DNA of 47,636 nucleotides, from the NCBI GenBank assembly GCA_018901125.1, contig JAHIFE010000190.1:1-47636 (forward strand). Reading direction: 5' to 3'. Position numbers and translations under genes: made by a program. Shown one piece after another: positions 1 to 8,295 of this stretch. This DNA is from Pseudomonadota bacterium. GTDB lineage: Bacteria; Desulfobacterota; Desulfobacteria; Desulfobacterales; RPRI01. Every line of letters starts with the position of its first letter. Position 1 is the stretch's first letter. Under the pieces are notes generated by a model that was not told where the DNA came from, searched no databases, and was given only the letters and a program-made list of their open reading frames with translations.

Positions 1-151
1 TAACCAACCTTTTACTTGCAATATGTTATTATCATGATTTGTGTTAGAAATCTATTAGTTTAATGGAAATGATCGATTCATTACTTACAGCTTGAAATGT
101 TGGATACACTGCAAAATTACCGAATGCTACATTACAGGAAGTTAGCAATAA

Positions 152-283
152 AAAAGCCACGTTGAGCTTTTTCAAGAGTACCAACGTGCTATATATGTAA
201 ATACGACAAGGCTTGTTATAGAAACTGTCGCTGAAGATATCTTTTCAGATCCTCAGGATATCAGCTTCCCGGAGAATCTATGA
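152..283 (+). pseudogene. Possible remnant of a protein C-terminus
   Basis: An open stretch without a start codon reads as a protein-like, acidic C-terminal sequence (…HVELFQEYQRAIYVNTTRL…, ending …FPENL) and stops at a TGA at 281-283. Just upstream, another frame reads MLDTLQNYRMLHYRKLAIKK and runs into the same A-rich run near 149-155, as though one gene had lost its frame there. I do not recognise the family. The stretch ends exactly where the duplicated sigma-54 activator segment begins. Chance open frame is a real alternative. Confidence 0.22.
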
Positions 284-645
284 TATGTCTGTACTTCAAA
301 CAATTCAAACCAGCTGCAATCGGAACATTATTCTGGCAGTTGCTTTATAATATTATAACGCTTCATTTTTAAAGCAGTTGCAGCTTGCGAGCGGTTCCAG
401 TTATTGCTTTGCAGAGCTTTTAGAATGGCCTCTCTTTCTTTATTGGCTGCCCCGGGTTTTTGATAAGCCGATTTCTCATCAAAATTGGTACCCGAAGATT
501 TGAGGCGCTTTTGCATATAATCAGGAAGATGATGCAATTCTATTTTTTTCCGTCTGACTTATAATCAATGCGTGTTCAAGAATGTTTTCCTCTCTTACAT
601 TGCCCGGGTAATCATAGTTAAGAAGGGATTCCATTGCCTTTTCCG
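282..645 (-). pseudogene. Decayed copy of the 3' end of the sigma-54 activator gene
   Basis: This segment is a near copy of positions about 2945-3340, the 3' end and 3' flank of the intact activator gene on the same strand. A 69-codon frame (328-537) still encodes the Fis-type helix-turn-helix region (LKALQSNNWNRSQAATALKM…YNIIKQLPE). It has lost nine codons (DRSTLWRKM in the intact copy), which are the recognition helix of the DNA-binding domain. The loss is a 27-bp deletion between two copies of the short repeat catttt. Upstream of 537 the match continues in broken frames through the stretch encoding YPGNVRE, then fades near 645. The AAA+ domain is absent, so the remnant cannot be a functional activator. 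Confidence 0.8.
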
Positions 646-989
646 AAAATTCTAAAATTCTCTATGTGCAGTTCAGAAAGATACACGCTTGTCTCCTCCT
701 CTGATTACAATACAGCTTTAATATTTTGTTGGTTTCAATAGGCTTGGTATTTTAATTATTTTTGCGTGTCAGCATTGAATCCTGTTTTGATAGTTTTTTA
801 TCTTTGGGAGATGGCATATTTTGCACATTTATGGCGCGATTGAAAAATGATCCTATTGTCCCATTTATGTCCCAATCACAAGTTGAGTTATTGCCCCTTT
901 GGCCCCCTTGCTGACTGGTAATATGATGTCCTGTTTGTCCTCTTTATGTCCAGTTCAATAGATATATCACAAATGTCCCTATGAGTCAT
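646..989. other. Intergenic stretch with no recognisable gene
   Basis: Between the decayed activator copy and the end of the DUF4062 locus I see no convincing coding frame. The right half (857-984) carries degenerate copies of a tttatgtcc/tttgtcc motif spaced roughly 10-12 bp apart. Because it follows directly on the 3' side of a gene whose own tail is built of aacccgcc-type repeats, it may be further decayed coding repeat. Confidence 0.4.
857..984. repeat. Degenerate short repeat (tgtcc motif)
   Basis: Several copies of tgtccc/tgtcc separated by T-rich spacers are visible: 857-873 contains tgtcccatttatgtccc, 927-951 has three tgtcc units, and one more lies near 975. They are imperfect and have no clear single period. 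Tandem repeats of this kind are common at the 3' end of AlbA/RecG-like ATPase genes, but here no open frame spans them. Confidence 0.35.
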
Positions 990-1169
990 TTAAGTCATAA
1001 TTGAGGCAATTTCCTTTGCTTTGACATAAAAAGTTCCCCGAGTCTCACCCCGCCATTCAAGAACCCCCTTTTTTGCCATAGCTTCCAAATCATGTCGCTG
1101 TTTGGCGGGTTTGGCGGGTTCGTGGCGGGTTCCCCCATTGAAAACCGATGGCGGGTTTGACGGGTTCAT
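990..1169 (-). CDS. Small ORF; probable frameshifted C-terminal tail of the DUF4062/RecG-like ATPase
   Basis: A 59-residue frame starts at an ATG that overlaps the stop of the upstream gene as ATGA, with a GGGAGA ribosome-site-like sequence just before it. The first residues are Asn/Pro repeats (NPSNPP…HEPAKPAK) encoded by aacccgcc-type repeats. The rest (LEAMAKKGVLEWRGETRGT) resembles the winged-helix end usually found in-frame at the C-terminus of RecG/AlbA-type ATP-binding regulators. The simplest reading is that one gene was split by a slip in the repeat tract. The alternative is a separate, translationally coupled tiny protein. Confidence 0.45.
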   Translation of the reverse strand: MNPSNPPSVFNGGTRHEPAKPAKQRHDLEAMAKKGVLEWRGETRGTFYVKAKEIASIMT

Positions 1170-2647
1170 GACGGGTTCTCCCAACTCTTGTCTTTAACAA
1201 ACTTCGCTTTGGCAATTACGTAATGTGCTGACTGACCAGTACTGCCTACTTTAGCAAAAATCCCGAAATCTGCGAGTTGCCGGAGGTCCCTGACTGAAGT
1301 CCTTTCAGATATCCCCATTAAATCTCGATATATAGCATTATTAATACGGCCTGCACCTTTTATATATCTGACAGCTTCTTTCTGCCTATCGTTAAGATTA
1401 TAACCTGCCAGTACTTTCTCTGTCAGCCAGTCCCGCCAGATCGTAACAACAAAATGAGGACCGTGTTGCTCAAAGTCAGGCTCAGGAAGTCCGGCTTCCC
1501 GGCAGTCGGCAATCATATCGGTTGTGCCGGTTCCGGCTTTCTCAACGTATTTTACCCGAAACAGCGGTTCGGCAATAAGCGGATTACATGGTATCGGGCC
1601 ATGCGGTTCCCGTAACAGTTCAGGAGTAAGTCCCGGAGGCAGTTCACCTGGGTTCCAAACTTCGATGCGATCTGCAAAAACAAAAACCTGGACGAATCCA
1701 TTATGGCGGTAATTTCTGTGGGCGACCGCATTTACAACGGCCTCAGTGATGGCCGGTCGGGGAATCTCGAATTTTACAGGCGCCTGCACATCCGTTGCAC
1801 GTGTACCAACACTGCGATCAATCTTGCCAAGAACAAATTCTACAGCCTGGTCTATCACTTCAAGCAACCTTCCTGCATAAGGCTGCTGGGATGCGATAGG
1901 CTTGCGTTTTTCCGTCCCATGGAAGTGAAAGCAATGAACCTGAGCATTATTGAAGAATCTCTCCGGATTCTTCCCGAACAGAAGCATGGCTGCGTTCGTG
2001 GGCCGGCCATCGCGCAGGAGATTGAAATTCTGGAGAACCGCTTTTGGTGTACGGGCTCCTTTAAGTTTCAGCCTGCCTGCGGCTTCGGCAGTTTCTACAA
2101 AAGCAGTTACCTCGCCATTGTCGATATCTTTAAGCGTTGCTCCATCGCAAATGCTGTCATCAAACGGTGAGGATCTGAAATCACCGCGATTCTCCAGACA
2201 CTCTATTAGACTGGCATAGACCTCCCGGATCAGGCCGGGTGTATCGGAAAAACGGCGACGAGTGACTTGGCGGCCCGCTTTATTCACCAGTTTGGCCATC
2301 TCCGGCTCACGCGTCTTGTCATCATCACCCTTTACAAATACAAGCCGTTCCCGAAGGGTCTTTGTAGCATATTCAAATTCCAGTTCCGTCGGGGATTTTC
2401 CGTTTTCATTTTTACTTCCATAATGATTGCCCAAAATAGCAAGATAGATATCGCACCGCTCAACCTCATTCAGATATATATCGTCGGGCTTGCGGTCTTT
2501 GGCAGGAATATCTTCGAACAGAAACACATTGGATATGAACCGGCTAAGAAGAGGATCATGGGCAATGAACTCTTTAACCGCATGGCGTTCCTCTGTGAGT
2601 TCTTTTTGAACGCTGCTGACAAAAATTTTATATCGTGTCGTCGACAT
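1166..2647 (-). CDS. DUF4062 protein with RecG-like ATP-binding domain
   Basis: This 493-residue protein begins with a DUF4062 domain (about residues 5-150: KIFVSSVQKELTEERHAV, CDIYLAILGNHYG, SPTELEFEYA). A region like the RecG/AlbA-associated module follows (NAAMLLFGKNPERFF, about 215-230), then a GHKL-type HATPase_c_4 segment (EAVVNAVAHRNY, FADRIEVWNPGELPPGL, EKAGTGTTDMI). A short winged-helix-like end (GISERTSVRDLRQL) closes it. DUF4062 and RecG-like ATPase modules occur in accessory and defence-associated genes; a defence role here is inference only. Its ATG overlaps the stop region of the restriction-enzyme fragment by 20 bp. The C-terminus appears cut short, since a likely tail continues in another frame at 990-1169. 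Confidence 0.85.
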   Translation of the reverse strand: MSTTRYKIFVSSVQKELTEERHAVKEFIAHDPLLSRFISNVFLFEDIPAKDRKPDDIYLNEVERCDIYLAILGNHYGSKNENGKSPTELEFEYATKTLRERLVFVKGDDDKTREPEMAKLVNKAGRQVTRRRFSDTPGLIREVYASLIECLENRGDFRSSPFDDSICDGATLKDIDNGEVTAFVETAEAAGRLKLKGARTPKAVLQNFNLLRDGRPTNAAMLLFGKNPERFFNNAQVHCFHFHGTEKRKPIASQQPYAGRLLEVIDQAVEFVLGKIDRSVGTRATDVQAPVKFEIPRPAITEAVVNAVAHRNYRHNGFVQVFVFADRIEVWNPGELPPGLTPELLREPHGPIPCNPLIAEPLFRVKYVEKAGTGTTDMIADCREAGLPEPDFEQHGPHFVVTIWRDWLTEKVLAGYNLNDRQKEAVRYIKGAGRINNAIYRDLMGISERTSVRDLRQLADFGIFAKVGSTGQSAHYVIAKAKFVKDKSWENPS

Positions 2648-2813
2648 GGCCGTCAGCCTTTTTATGTAAGGTTTGCTCTATCATTTTATTAAATTCTGTT
2701 TCAAGTTTTGCTTCAAAATCGGATTCTATCCGGTAAACTTCTGTAAATTCGGCAAAGGCCCAGCGGTCGTAATAACCATGGTTGTTAACACCCGGCACCC
2801 AGTAGGTTTCCAT
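2628..2813 (-). pseudogene. C-terminal fragment of a type III restriction enzyme helicase subunit
   Basis: About 61 residues from the ATG at 2813 read METYWVPGVNNHGYYDRWAF and AEFTEVYRIESDFEAKLE. These match the characteristic end of type III restriction (Res) subunits and related DEAD-box restriction proteins, where a W-x-PGVNN-x(4-5)-RWAF motif closes the protein. The rest, normally close to a thousand residues, is missing. The frame can be extended to a TTG at 2864 but no further, and about 80 bp beyond that begins the 3' flank of the sigma-54 activator. This is therefore a remnant and not a working restriction system. It abuts the DUF4062 gene, consistent with a former accessory or defence cluster. 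Confidence 0.6.
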
Positions 2814-2993
2814 TGTAGCTTTTTTTTCTTTCGCATCAATTATATCGATTATATTAAAACACAATCAATAACAGGTGTTTTTACTCTGATGATTTCTGTG
2901 ATATCCATCCAGAAGGTTAAAATATCATCATTCTCAAAGCCCTGAGATATATATGTAAACTTCAAACAATTTAAACCGGCTGCAATCGGAACA

Positions 2994-4742
2994 TTATTCT
3001 GGCAGTTGCTTTATAATATTATAAAGCTTCATTTTTCTCCACAGCGTACTGCGGTCCATTTTTAAAGCAGTTGCTGCTTGCGAGCGGTTCCAGTTATTAC
3101 TTTGCAGAGCCTTCAAAATTATCTCTTTCTCATTTATTCCGGCGGAAGATTTCTTATTATCCGGTATCGCAATAAAATCGGGAACTGAAGATTTGAGGCG
3201 TTTGAGCATATAATCCGGCAGATGATGCAATTCTATTTTTTCTGTCTGGCTTATAATCAGAGCATGTTCAATAATGTTTTCCATTTCTCTTACATTGCCC
3301 GGGTAATCATAGTTAAGAAGAGCTTCCATCGCATTTTCCGAAATATCTTTTATTTGATGCAGGCTTGGTTCAAAATGTTTTCTCATGATGTGGCGGATAA
3401 GAAGCGGAATATCGGCTTTTCTGTCTTTAAGATAGGGGAGTTCAATCTGCAAAACATTTAGCCGGTAGTAGAGATCTTCACGGAATAATTGTTTATCAAC
3501 CAGATTTTTAAGTCCGCGATTGCTTGCCGATAGAATACGGACATCCACACTAACAGGACGTCTGCTCCCCAGCGGATAAAAGTTTCTGTCTTCTATAACA
3601 TGCAGCAGTTTAGCCTGAAGAGAAAGCGGAAGATCTCCTATCTCATCGAGCAGAATAGTCCCGCCGGAAGCTTCCTGAAACCTTCCGGGCTTGTCGCGGT
3701 CTGCACCGGTAAATGCGCCCTTTGTATAGCCAAACATTTCCGATTCAAGAAGGTTTTCGGGAAGAGCTGCGCAATTTACTTTAACAAAAGGCTTGCCGGC
3801 TCTGTTGCTTTCCGAATGTATGACTTTTGCCAGAAGATCTTTTCCTGTTCCGGTAGGCCCTTCGATAAGAACCGTAGAGCTGGTTCCGGCAACTACACGG
3901 GTAATCTCAAATATCTTTTGCATGGCCGGATCTTTGCCTATCATATCGTGAAAAGTATATCGTTCAGTGACAGCCTTGTTAAGATTATATACTACTGTAA
4001 GGTCGTAAAAGGTTGAAAGTCCTCCTACAATAGCTCCCTTTTCATTTCTGAGAGCCATATAACTTGCGCGCAGCGGTATGATATCGCCGCTTTTTGTTTT
4101 CATACGGCCTTTATGGTTGCTGCGTGTGCTGCCGTTTTCTATGGAATCTTTGAGCATTTCAAGATCGTTTTCTCCCACGCCTTCAAATAAAGTCGAACAT
4201 GGTTTTCCAAGAATCTGATTCCTGGCATATCCTGAAATAGTCTCGGCTGTATTATTGAAAAAAGTGATATGCCCGCCCCGGTTTACCGTAAAAATACCTA
4301 TATCAAGATTTTCGAGGATCATTTTAAGACTTCTTTCTTCAAAATGAACCCGGTTAATCAGATCCGTAATAGGAAAATGATCCTGCAAAATAGTCAAACA
4401 ACCTACCAGATTCTGTGAAGAATCATATATTGGTGTTGCAAGTCGTGTAACCAGCCTGTGCGGGGTTTCCTCGACTTTAACGGCTGAATCATCATCCCAG
4501 GCCTTGCCACTTTTAAAAAGACATTTTATCATACAGGGAACACCGCAGAAAACCTCCCGGCAATCCTGATTTGTCGTCTCGGCTTCTTTAAGTCCCATAA
4601 GCGCCTGTGCAGTAAGGTTCATAGACGAAACTTTGCGGTGAATATCTACTGTGAAAGCTCCGATATTCAATTCATCAAATAATTCCAGCAACTGATCGCT
4701 TTTAATATGTTTACCGTTTTTAATTTTTGTTTTTGAAGACAT
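2994..4742 (-). CDS. PAS-domain sigma-54-dependent transcriptional activator
   Basis: A 582-residue enhancer-binding protein with two PAS domains (about 15-120 and 135-250), an AAA+ sigma-54 interaction domain and a C-terminal Fis-type helix-turn-helix. The AAA+ part shows Walker A GPTGTGKD (about 295-302), the sigma-54 contact loop GAFTGA (about 342), GGTILLDEIGDLP as Walker B, and YPGNVREMENIIEHA. The HTH is NWNRSQAATALKMDRSTLW. It should activate transcription from -24/-12 promoters using ATP. The first PAS carries a cysteine cluster (CREVFCGVPCMIKC), seen in many activators of this type and possibly redox- or metal-sensitive. There is no receiver domain, so the signal probably comes through PAS. 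It starts 2 bp after the stop of the receiver-kinase gene, so the two are one operon. Confidence 0.95.
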   Translation of the reverse strand: MSSKTKIKNGKHIKSDQLLELFDELNIGAFTVDIHRKVSSMNLTAQALMGLKEAETTNQDCREVFCGVPCMIKCLFKSGKAWDDDSAVKVEETPHRLVTRLATPIYDSSQNLVGCLTILQDHFPITDLINRVHFEERSLKMILENLDIGIFTVNRGGHITFFNNTAETISGYARNQILGKPCSTLFEGVGENDLEMLKDSIENGSTRSNHKGRMKTKSGDIIPLRASYMALRNEKGAIVGGLSTFYDLTVVYNLNKAVTERYTFHDMIGKDPAMQKIFEITRVVAGTSSTVLIEGPTGTGKDLLAKVIHSESNRAGKPFVKVNCAALPENLLESEMFGYTKGAFTGADRDKPGRFQEASGGTILLDEIGDLPLSLQAKLLHVIEDRNFYPLGSRRPVSVDVRILSASNRGLKNLVDKQLFREDLYYRLNVLQIELPYLKDRKADIPLLIRHIMRKHFEPSLHQIKDISENAMEALLNYDYPGNVREMENIIEHALIISQTEKIELHHLPDYMLKRLKSSVPDFIAIPDNKKSSAGINEKEIILKALQSNNWNRSQAATALKMDRSTLWRKMKLYNIIKQLPE

Positions 4743-4744
4743 TT

Positions 4745-5863
4745 TTACTTTCCGGAAAATTTATTTTCTACAGGAAGACGAAGTATAAAGACCGAACCTT
4801 TGCCGGGCCGGCTTTTTGCCTCAAGACTTCCCTTATGCCGTTCCATTATTCCATAAACTGTTGAGAGGCCGAGACCGATGCCATATCCATCCTTTTTGGT
4901 TGTAAAAAACGGCTCATAAATATGATTAAGATCTTTTTCTGAGATCCCAAGCCCGGAATCTTTTACACTTATTGTCACAAAGCCTTTAACCGACTCATTT
5001 TCGGCAGTTAGCTCAAGAGTTCCGCCATCCGGCATTGCATCTACCGCATTGAATATAAGATTGATGACACACTGCTGCAATTGATTAAAATCACCTTTTA
5101 TTTCAGGTAAAACCCGGCTTATATTTAATTTGAATTCAATTTTGCTAAGCTCCATTTTGTGGCGGCTTAATAGCACACACCGGTCTAAAAGACATTTCAA
5201 ATCAATTGTTGTAAAAACCGGTTCGGACTTGCGTGAAAATGTTAATAGACCGGAAACTATCTGGGTGCAACGGCTGATTTCACTTTCAATAAGTTCAAGT
5301 TGATTTATAAACTTTTTCCTGCTGTCTTCCGTCAACATACCTTTTTCCATTATACGGAGCATCAGCTTTACATAGTTTAAAACACCGGAAAGAGGGTTAT
5401 TTATTTCATGAGCCACGCTTGCCGCAAGCCGTCCAAGCGACATCATCTTATCCTGGTGAAGAATGAGTTTTAATTGCTTTCTTGCCGTAAAACGCTCTTT
5501 AGCCCGGGTCAGAGCCATGAAAAATGCTTCGTGGCTTATCGGTTTTGTGATGAAATCGGAAGCATCAAGCTGAAGTGCCCGTATTGCTATATCCATCTCC
5601 CCAAATGCGGTCGCCACAATAATTTCAATATCCGGGATATTTTTCTTAAGAGTTTCAAGTACCTTAAGACCGTCCATTCCGGGCATTCGGATATCCGTTA
5701 TCACAATCTGCGGCAGTATCTTATAGCATAAATCCACTCCAGCAATGCCATCGGAAGCAGTTTGAGTGTTGTACCCGGAATCCTGTAACATCATAGCCAT
5801 GACATCCCGGATATCTTCTTCGTCATCTATAACAACAACAGTCCAGGAATTATTATCCGACAT
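4745..5863 (-). CDS. Receiver-histidine kinase protein (REC-HisKA-HATPase)
   Basis: This 372-residue protein has an N-terminal receiver (acidic pair D13/D14, phospho-acceptor D57 in VITDIRMPG, K107). An H-box kinase core follows (RLAASVAHEINNPLSG, H152) with a HATPase domain (N-box NLIFNAVDAMPDGG, then DSGLGISEKDLNHIYEPFF and [12 protein letters not shown]). There is no transmembrane segment, so it acts in the cytoplasm and probably takes phosphate or signal input through its own receiver. The receiver-before-kinase order is the reverse of the usual hybrid kinase. It is the first gene of a two-gene operon with the sigma-54 activator and diverges from the receiver gene at 6436. Confidence 0.93.
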   Translation of the reverse strand: MSDNNSWTVVVIDDEEDIRDVMAMMLQDSGYNTQTASDGIAGVDLCYKILPQIVITDIRMPGMDGLKVLETLKKNIPDIEIIVATAFGEMDIAIRALQLDASDFITKPISHEAFFMALTRAKERFTARKQLKLILHQDKMMSLGRLAASVAHEINNPLSGVLNYVKLMLRIMEKGMLTEDSRKKFINQLELIESEISRCTQIVSGLLTFSRKSEPVFTTIDLKCLLDRCVLLSRHKMELSKIEFKLNISRVLPEIKGDFNQLQQCVINLIFNAVDAMPDGGTLELTAENESVKGFVTISVKDSGLGISEKDLNHIYEPFFTTKKDGYGIGLGLSTVYGIMERHKGSLEAKSRPGKGSVFILRLPVENKFSGK

Positions 5864-6435
5864 GAAAATTTTCCTTTGTTATAAACCAGCTTGTATTGCA
5901 TATCATTATTTTCTGTACTGGTACCAAAAAATGTGCTTGGTGTTAAAATTTAACAGGCATAATAAGCTAAAAAAAGATAAAAAAGATAAGTTCACAACAG
6001 AAACATAATGCAGACCAGTATGTACTCTTTCTTAATCATATAACAGATAAATCGCAATATGCAAATTATACAGCGCAAATTATACAGCTAAGATTTCCTG
6101 CCGGTATCAGAACCCTTTATATTATAGTCGGGAATAGTTTGGTTGTATAAATGTTAATTATGATGGACTTTTCACATCAATCGTTTATTATTTCACTGTT
6201 GTATGATAATAATTTACAATTGAAACATAATATGGGCCAAATTAATACATTGGAGCCAGTTTCAAAACGTCGCATTTTGGCCGATCTCTGCGTTGGGCGA
6301 AAATTTTAATCCTCGAAATACTACATGTATTCCCGCGGTTAAAATTTTCACCCGCCTTGACCTTGACCAAGCTGAAACGTTTTGAAAGTGGCTCATTGAA
6401 TATCAATAAATTTAAAACATGAAGCGAGGTATGCC
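5864..6435. other. Divergent intergenic region between two signalling operons
   Basis: This 572-bp AT-rich region must hold the promoters of the leftward kinase-activator operon and the rightward receiver operon. I could not identify a convincing -35/-10 pair or a -24/-12 element on either strand. Its right third is occupied by a 142-bp inverted-repeat element (6253-6394), leaving about 40 bp between that element and the next start codon. Confidence 0.5.
6253..6394 (+). mobile_element. 142-bp MITE-like inverted-repeat element, copy A
   Basis: The element begins GAGCCAGTTTCAAAACGT and ends ACGTTTTGAAAGTGGCTC, so its ends are near-perfect inverted repeats of about 18 bp. The interior is also partly palindromic (gcgaaaattttaatcctcg against gcggttaaaattttcacc). 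It is flanked by a perfect 4-bp direct repeat, attg at 6249-6252 and 6395-6398, as expected of a transposition target duplication. A second copy of identical length lies inverted at 15660-15801. It has no coding capacity, so a transposase elsewhere would have to move it. Confidence 0.85.
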
Positions 6436-6789
6436 ATGGCGAAAAAAATTCTTGTGATTGATGACGATCCTATAATCGTAAAATATATTGTAAGCCTTCT
6501 TAATGATAACGGCTATGAAACATTTACTGCCTCAAACGGAATTGAAGGATGTGAAGTTCTAAAAAAAGTGAAACCCGATCTTATTACTCTTGATCTTCAG
6601 ATGCATGAAGAATGGGGTACGAACTTTTACAGAAAAATTTCAAAAAATGAAGAATTCAAGGATATTCCGGTTATAGTTATAAGCGGTCTTGCCGGACGCC
6701 ATCTTTCTATAAAAGATGCCGTAGCCTACCTTCCCAAGCCTTTTGATCCGGACAAGTTGCTTGGAATACTTAAAAGAACAATCGGATAA
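6436..6789 (+). CDS. Single-domain response regulator
   Basis: This 117-residue protein consists only of a receiver domain. The acidic residues are D9/D10, the phospho-acceptor is D53 in LITLDLQM, the switch Ser is in VIVISGLAG, and the conserved Lys is K101 in LPKPFDP. With no output domain, it probably relays phosphate or binds a partner protein. A GCGAGG ribosome site precedes the ATG. The next gene, a receiver-kinase, starts 39 bp downstream on the same strand, and that gene in turn overlaps a sigma-54 response regulator, so the three form a likely phosphorelay operon. Confidence 0.93.
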   Translation: MAKKILVIDDDPIIVKYIVSLLNDNGYETFTASNGIEGCEVLKKVKPDLITLDLQMHEEWGTNFYRKISKNEEFKDIPVIVISGLAGRHLSIKDAVAYLPKPFDPDKLLGILKRTIG

Positions 6790-6828
6790 AGCCGACTAAA
6801 AAATATAAAACAAAAATGGAATGAAGAT

Positions 6829-8295
6829 ATGATTGATTATACTATTCTTCTGATTAATGAAGGTGAGGATATCTATAAAGTACTTAGAATGTCACTTGGC
6901 AATACCGGCTATAAGTTTGTGTTTGCCGAAAACATGGAAAACGGTTTTGGCCTTTTCAGTAAAAATAAACCTCATGTTGTGATTGCTGATATAAAAATGT
7001 CTGACACAAAAGACGTAGAATTTATAGGTATGATGAAAAAGCAGGCTCCGGATGTTGAATTTTTGATTATTATAGAGCATGGAGATGTGCAGTCGGCTTT
7101 GGCAGACCTTAAAAATACTGCCTCTAACTTTTTAATCAAACCTGTAAATACGGAATTGCTGATTATTGCTATAAAAAGAGCAGTAGAATTGGTTAGGTTG
7201 CGCGAGAATCTTAAATTTTACAATGACAATGAAATAATGTGCGATGTTTTGATTAATCAGATGATTCATGAAGAAGTGATAAAGATTGCGCCTAACTACC
7301 GGATTCAGGATATAAATAATGCCATGCTGAATAAATTGGGAATCAAACGGGAAGATGCCATAGGAAAGTTCTGCTATGAAATCACCCATCATCGGAATAT
7401 CCCATGTTCCGGTGATGAACACCCTTGTCCGCTTGTTGAATCGATCGCAAACAGAAAATCATCTCAGTCAACTCATATTCACCTGGATAAGGAAAGCAAT
7501 GAAATATATTGTTTAATTTCCTGCTATCCGCTTATTGAAAATGAAAAGGTTACAGGTGTAATTGAATTGTCAAGAGATGTTACACGCGATGTTAATATGC
7601 AGAAATCAATGCTGCAACAGGACAAGCTTGCTTCCATAGGCAGGCTTGCAGCAGGTGTTGCGCATGAAATCAACAACCCGCTCACAACCATTTTGACAAC
7701 AGCTATGCTTATTCAGGAAGATCTTGAAAAGGACAATCCCATTTATCAGGAACTTGATATTGTTTCCAGTGAGACTTTACGATGTCGTAAAATTGTTACT
7801 AGTCTTTTAAATTTTGCCCGTCAATCCAAACCCGAGAAAAAACAATATGATATCTGCGAGATTATGGAAGAGTGTGCTTTACTGACCAGAAAACAGGCTG
7901 CTTTTAAAAATATTACCATTAATTTTACTTGCGTCGATTCAATCCCGAAACTGTTTTTTGACAAAGGGCAAATTGAGCAGGCAGTAATAAATTTGATATT
8001 AAACGCTACTGATGCAGTTGATCCAGGCGGCAGCATAACTCTGTCGGTTTCGTTCAATCCCAAAAAAGATCAGGTTATAATAAAGGTTGGCGATACAGGT
8101 AAAGGCATCCCTTTTGATTTGATAGATAAAATATTTGATCCGTTTTTCTCCACAAAAGATGATGGCACCGGCCTAGGTTTATCTATCACCAGTGGTATTA
8201 TTGAGCAGCATGGCGGAGCAATTGATGTAAGCAGTAAACCGGGATATGGAACCACTTTTACCATAGTACTTCCGGCAGGTTTAAAGGATAAATAA
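6829..8295 (+). CDS. Receiver-PAS-histidine kinase with degenerate receiver
   Basis: This 488-residue cytoplasmic kinase has an N-terminal receiver-like domain (1-125), a PAS domain (about 140-255) and a HisKA/HATPase core (H279 in RLAAGVAHEINNPL; N-box NLILNATDAVDPGG; DTGKGIPFDLIDKIFDPFF; GTGLGLSITSGI). In the receiver, the usual Asp pair is N10/E11, although D54 and K104 remain, so phosphorylation may be weakened. The PAS domain has Cys182, Cys193 and Cys200 in a CYEITHHRNIPCSGDEHPC pattern, which suggests metal or redox sensing (inference). The stop and the next gene's start share a base (TAATG), so translation of the cognate sigma-54 regulator is coupled. Confidence 0.92.
   Translation: MIDYTILLINEGEDIYKVLRMSLGNTGYKFVFAENMENGFGLFSKNKPHVVIADIKMSDTKDVEFIGMMKKQAPDVEFLIIIEHGDVQSALADLKNTASNFLIKPVNTELLIIAIKRAVELVRLRENLKFYNDNEIMCDVLINQMIHEEVIKIAPNYRIQDINNAMLNKLGIKREDAIGKFCYEITHHRNIPCSGDEHPCPLVESIANRKSSQSTHIHLDKESNEIYCLISCYPLIENEKVTGVIELSRDVTRDVNMQKSMLQQDKLASIGRLAAGVAHEINNPLTTILTTAMLIQEDLEKDNPIYQELDIVSSETLRCRKIVTSLLNFARQSKPEKKQYDICEIMEECALLTRKQAAFKNITINFTCVDSIPKLFFDKGQIEQAVINLILNATDAVDPGGSITLSVSFNPKKDQVIIKVGDTGKGIPFDLIDKIFDPFFSTKDDGTGLGLSITSGIIEQHGGAIDVSSKPGYGTTFTIVLPAGLKDK

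Noticed and set aside
1524-2219. Several plus-strand open frames opposite the DUF4062 gene
   Set aside because: They lie wholly antisense to a gene with clear domain motifs and show no family features.
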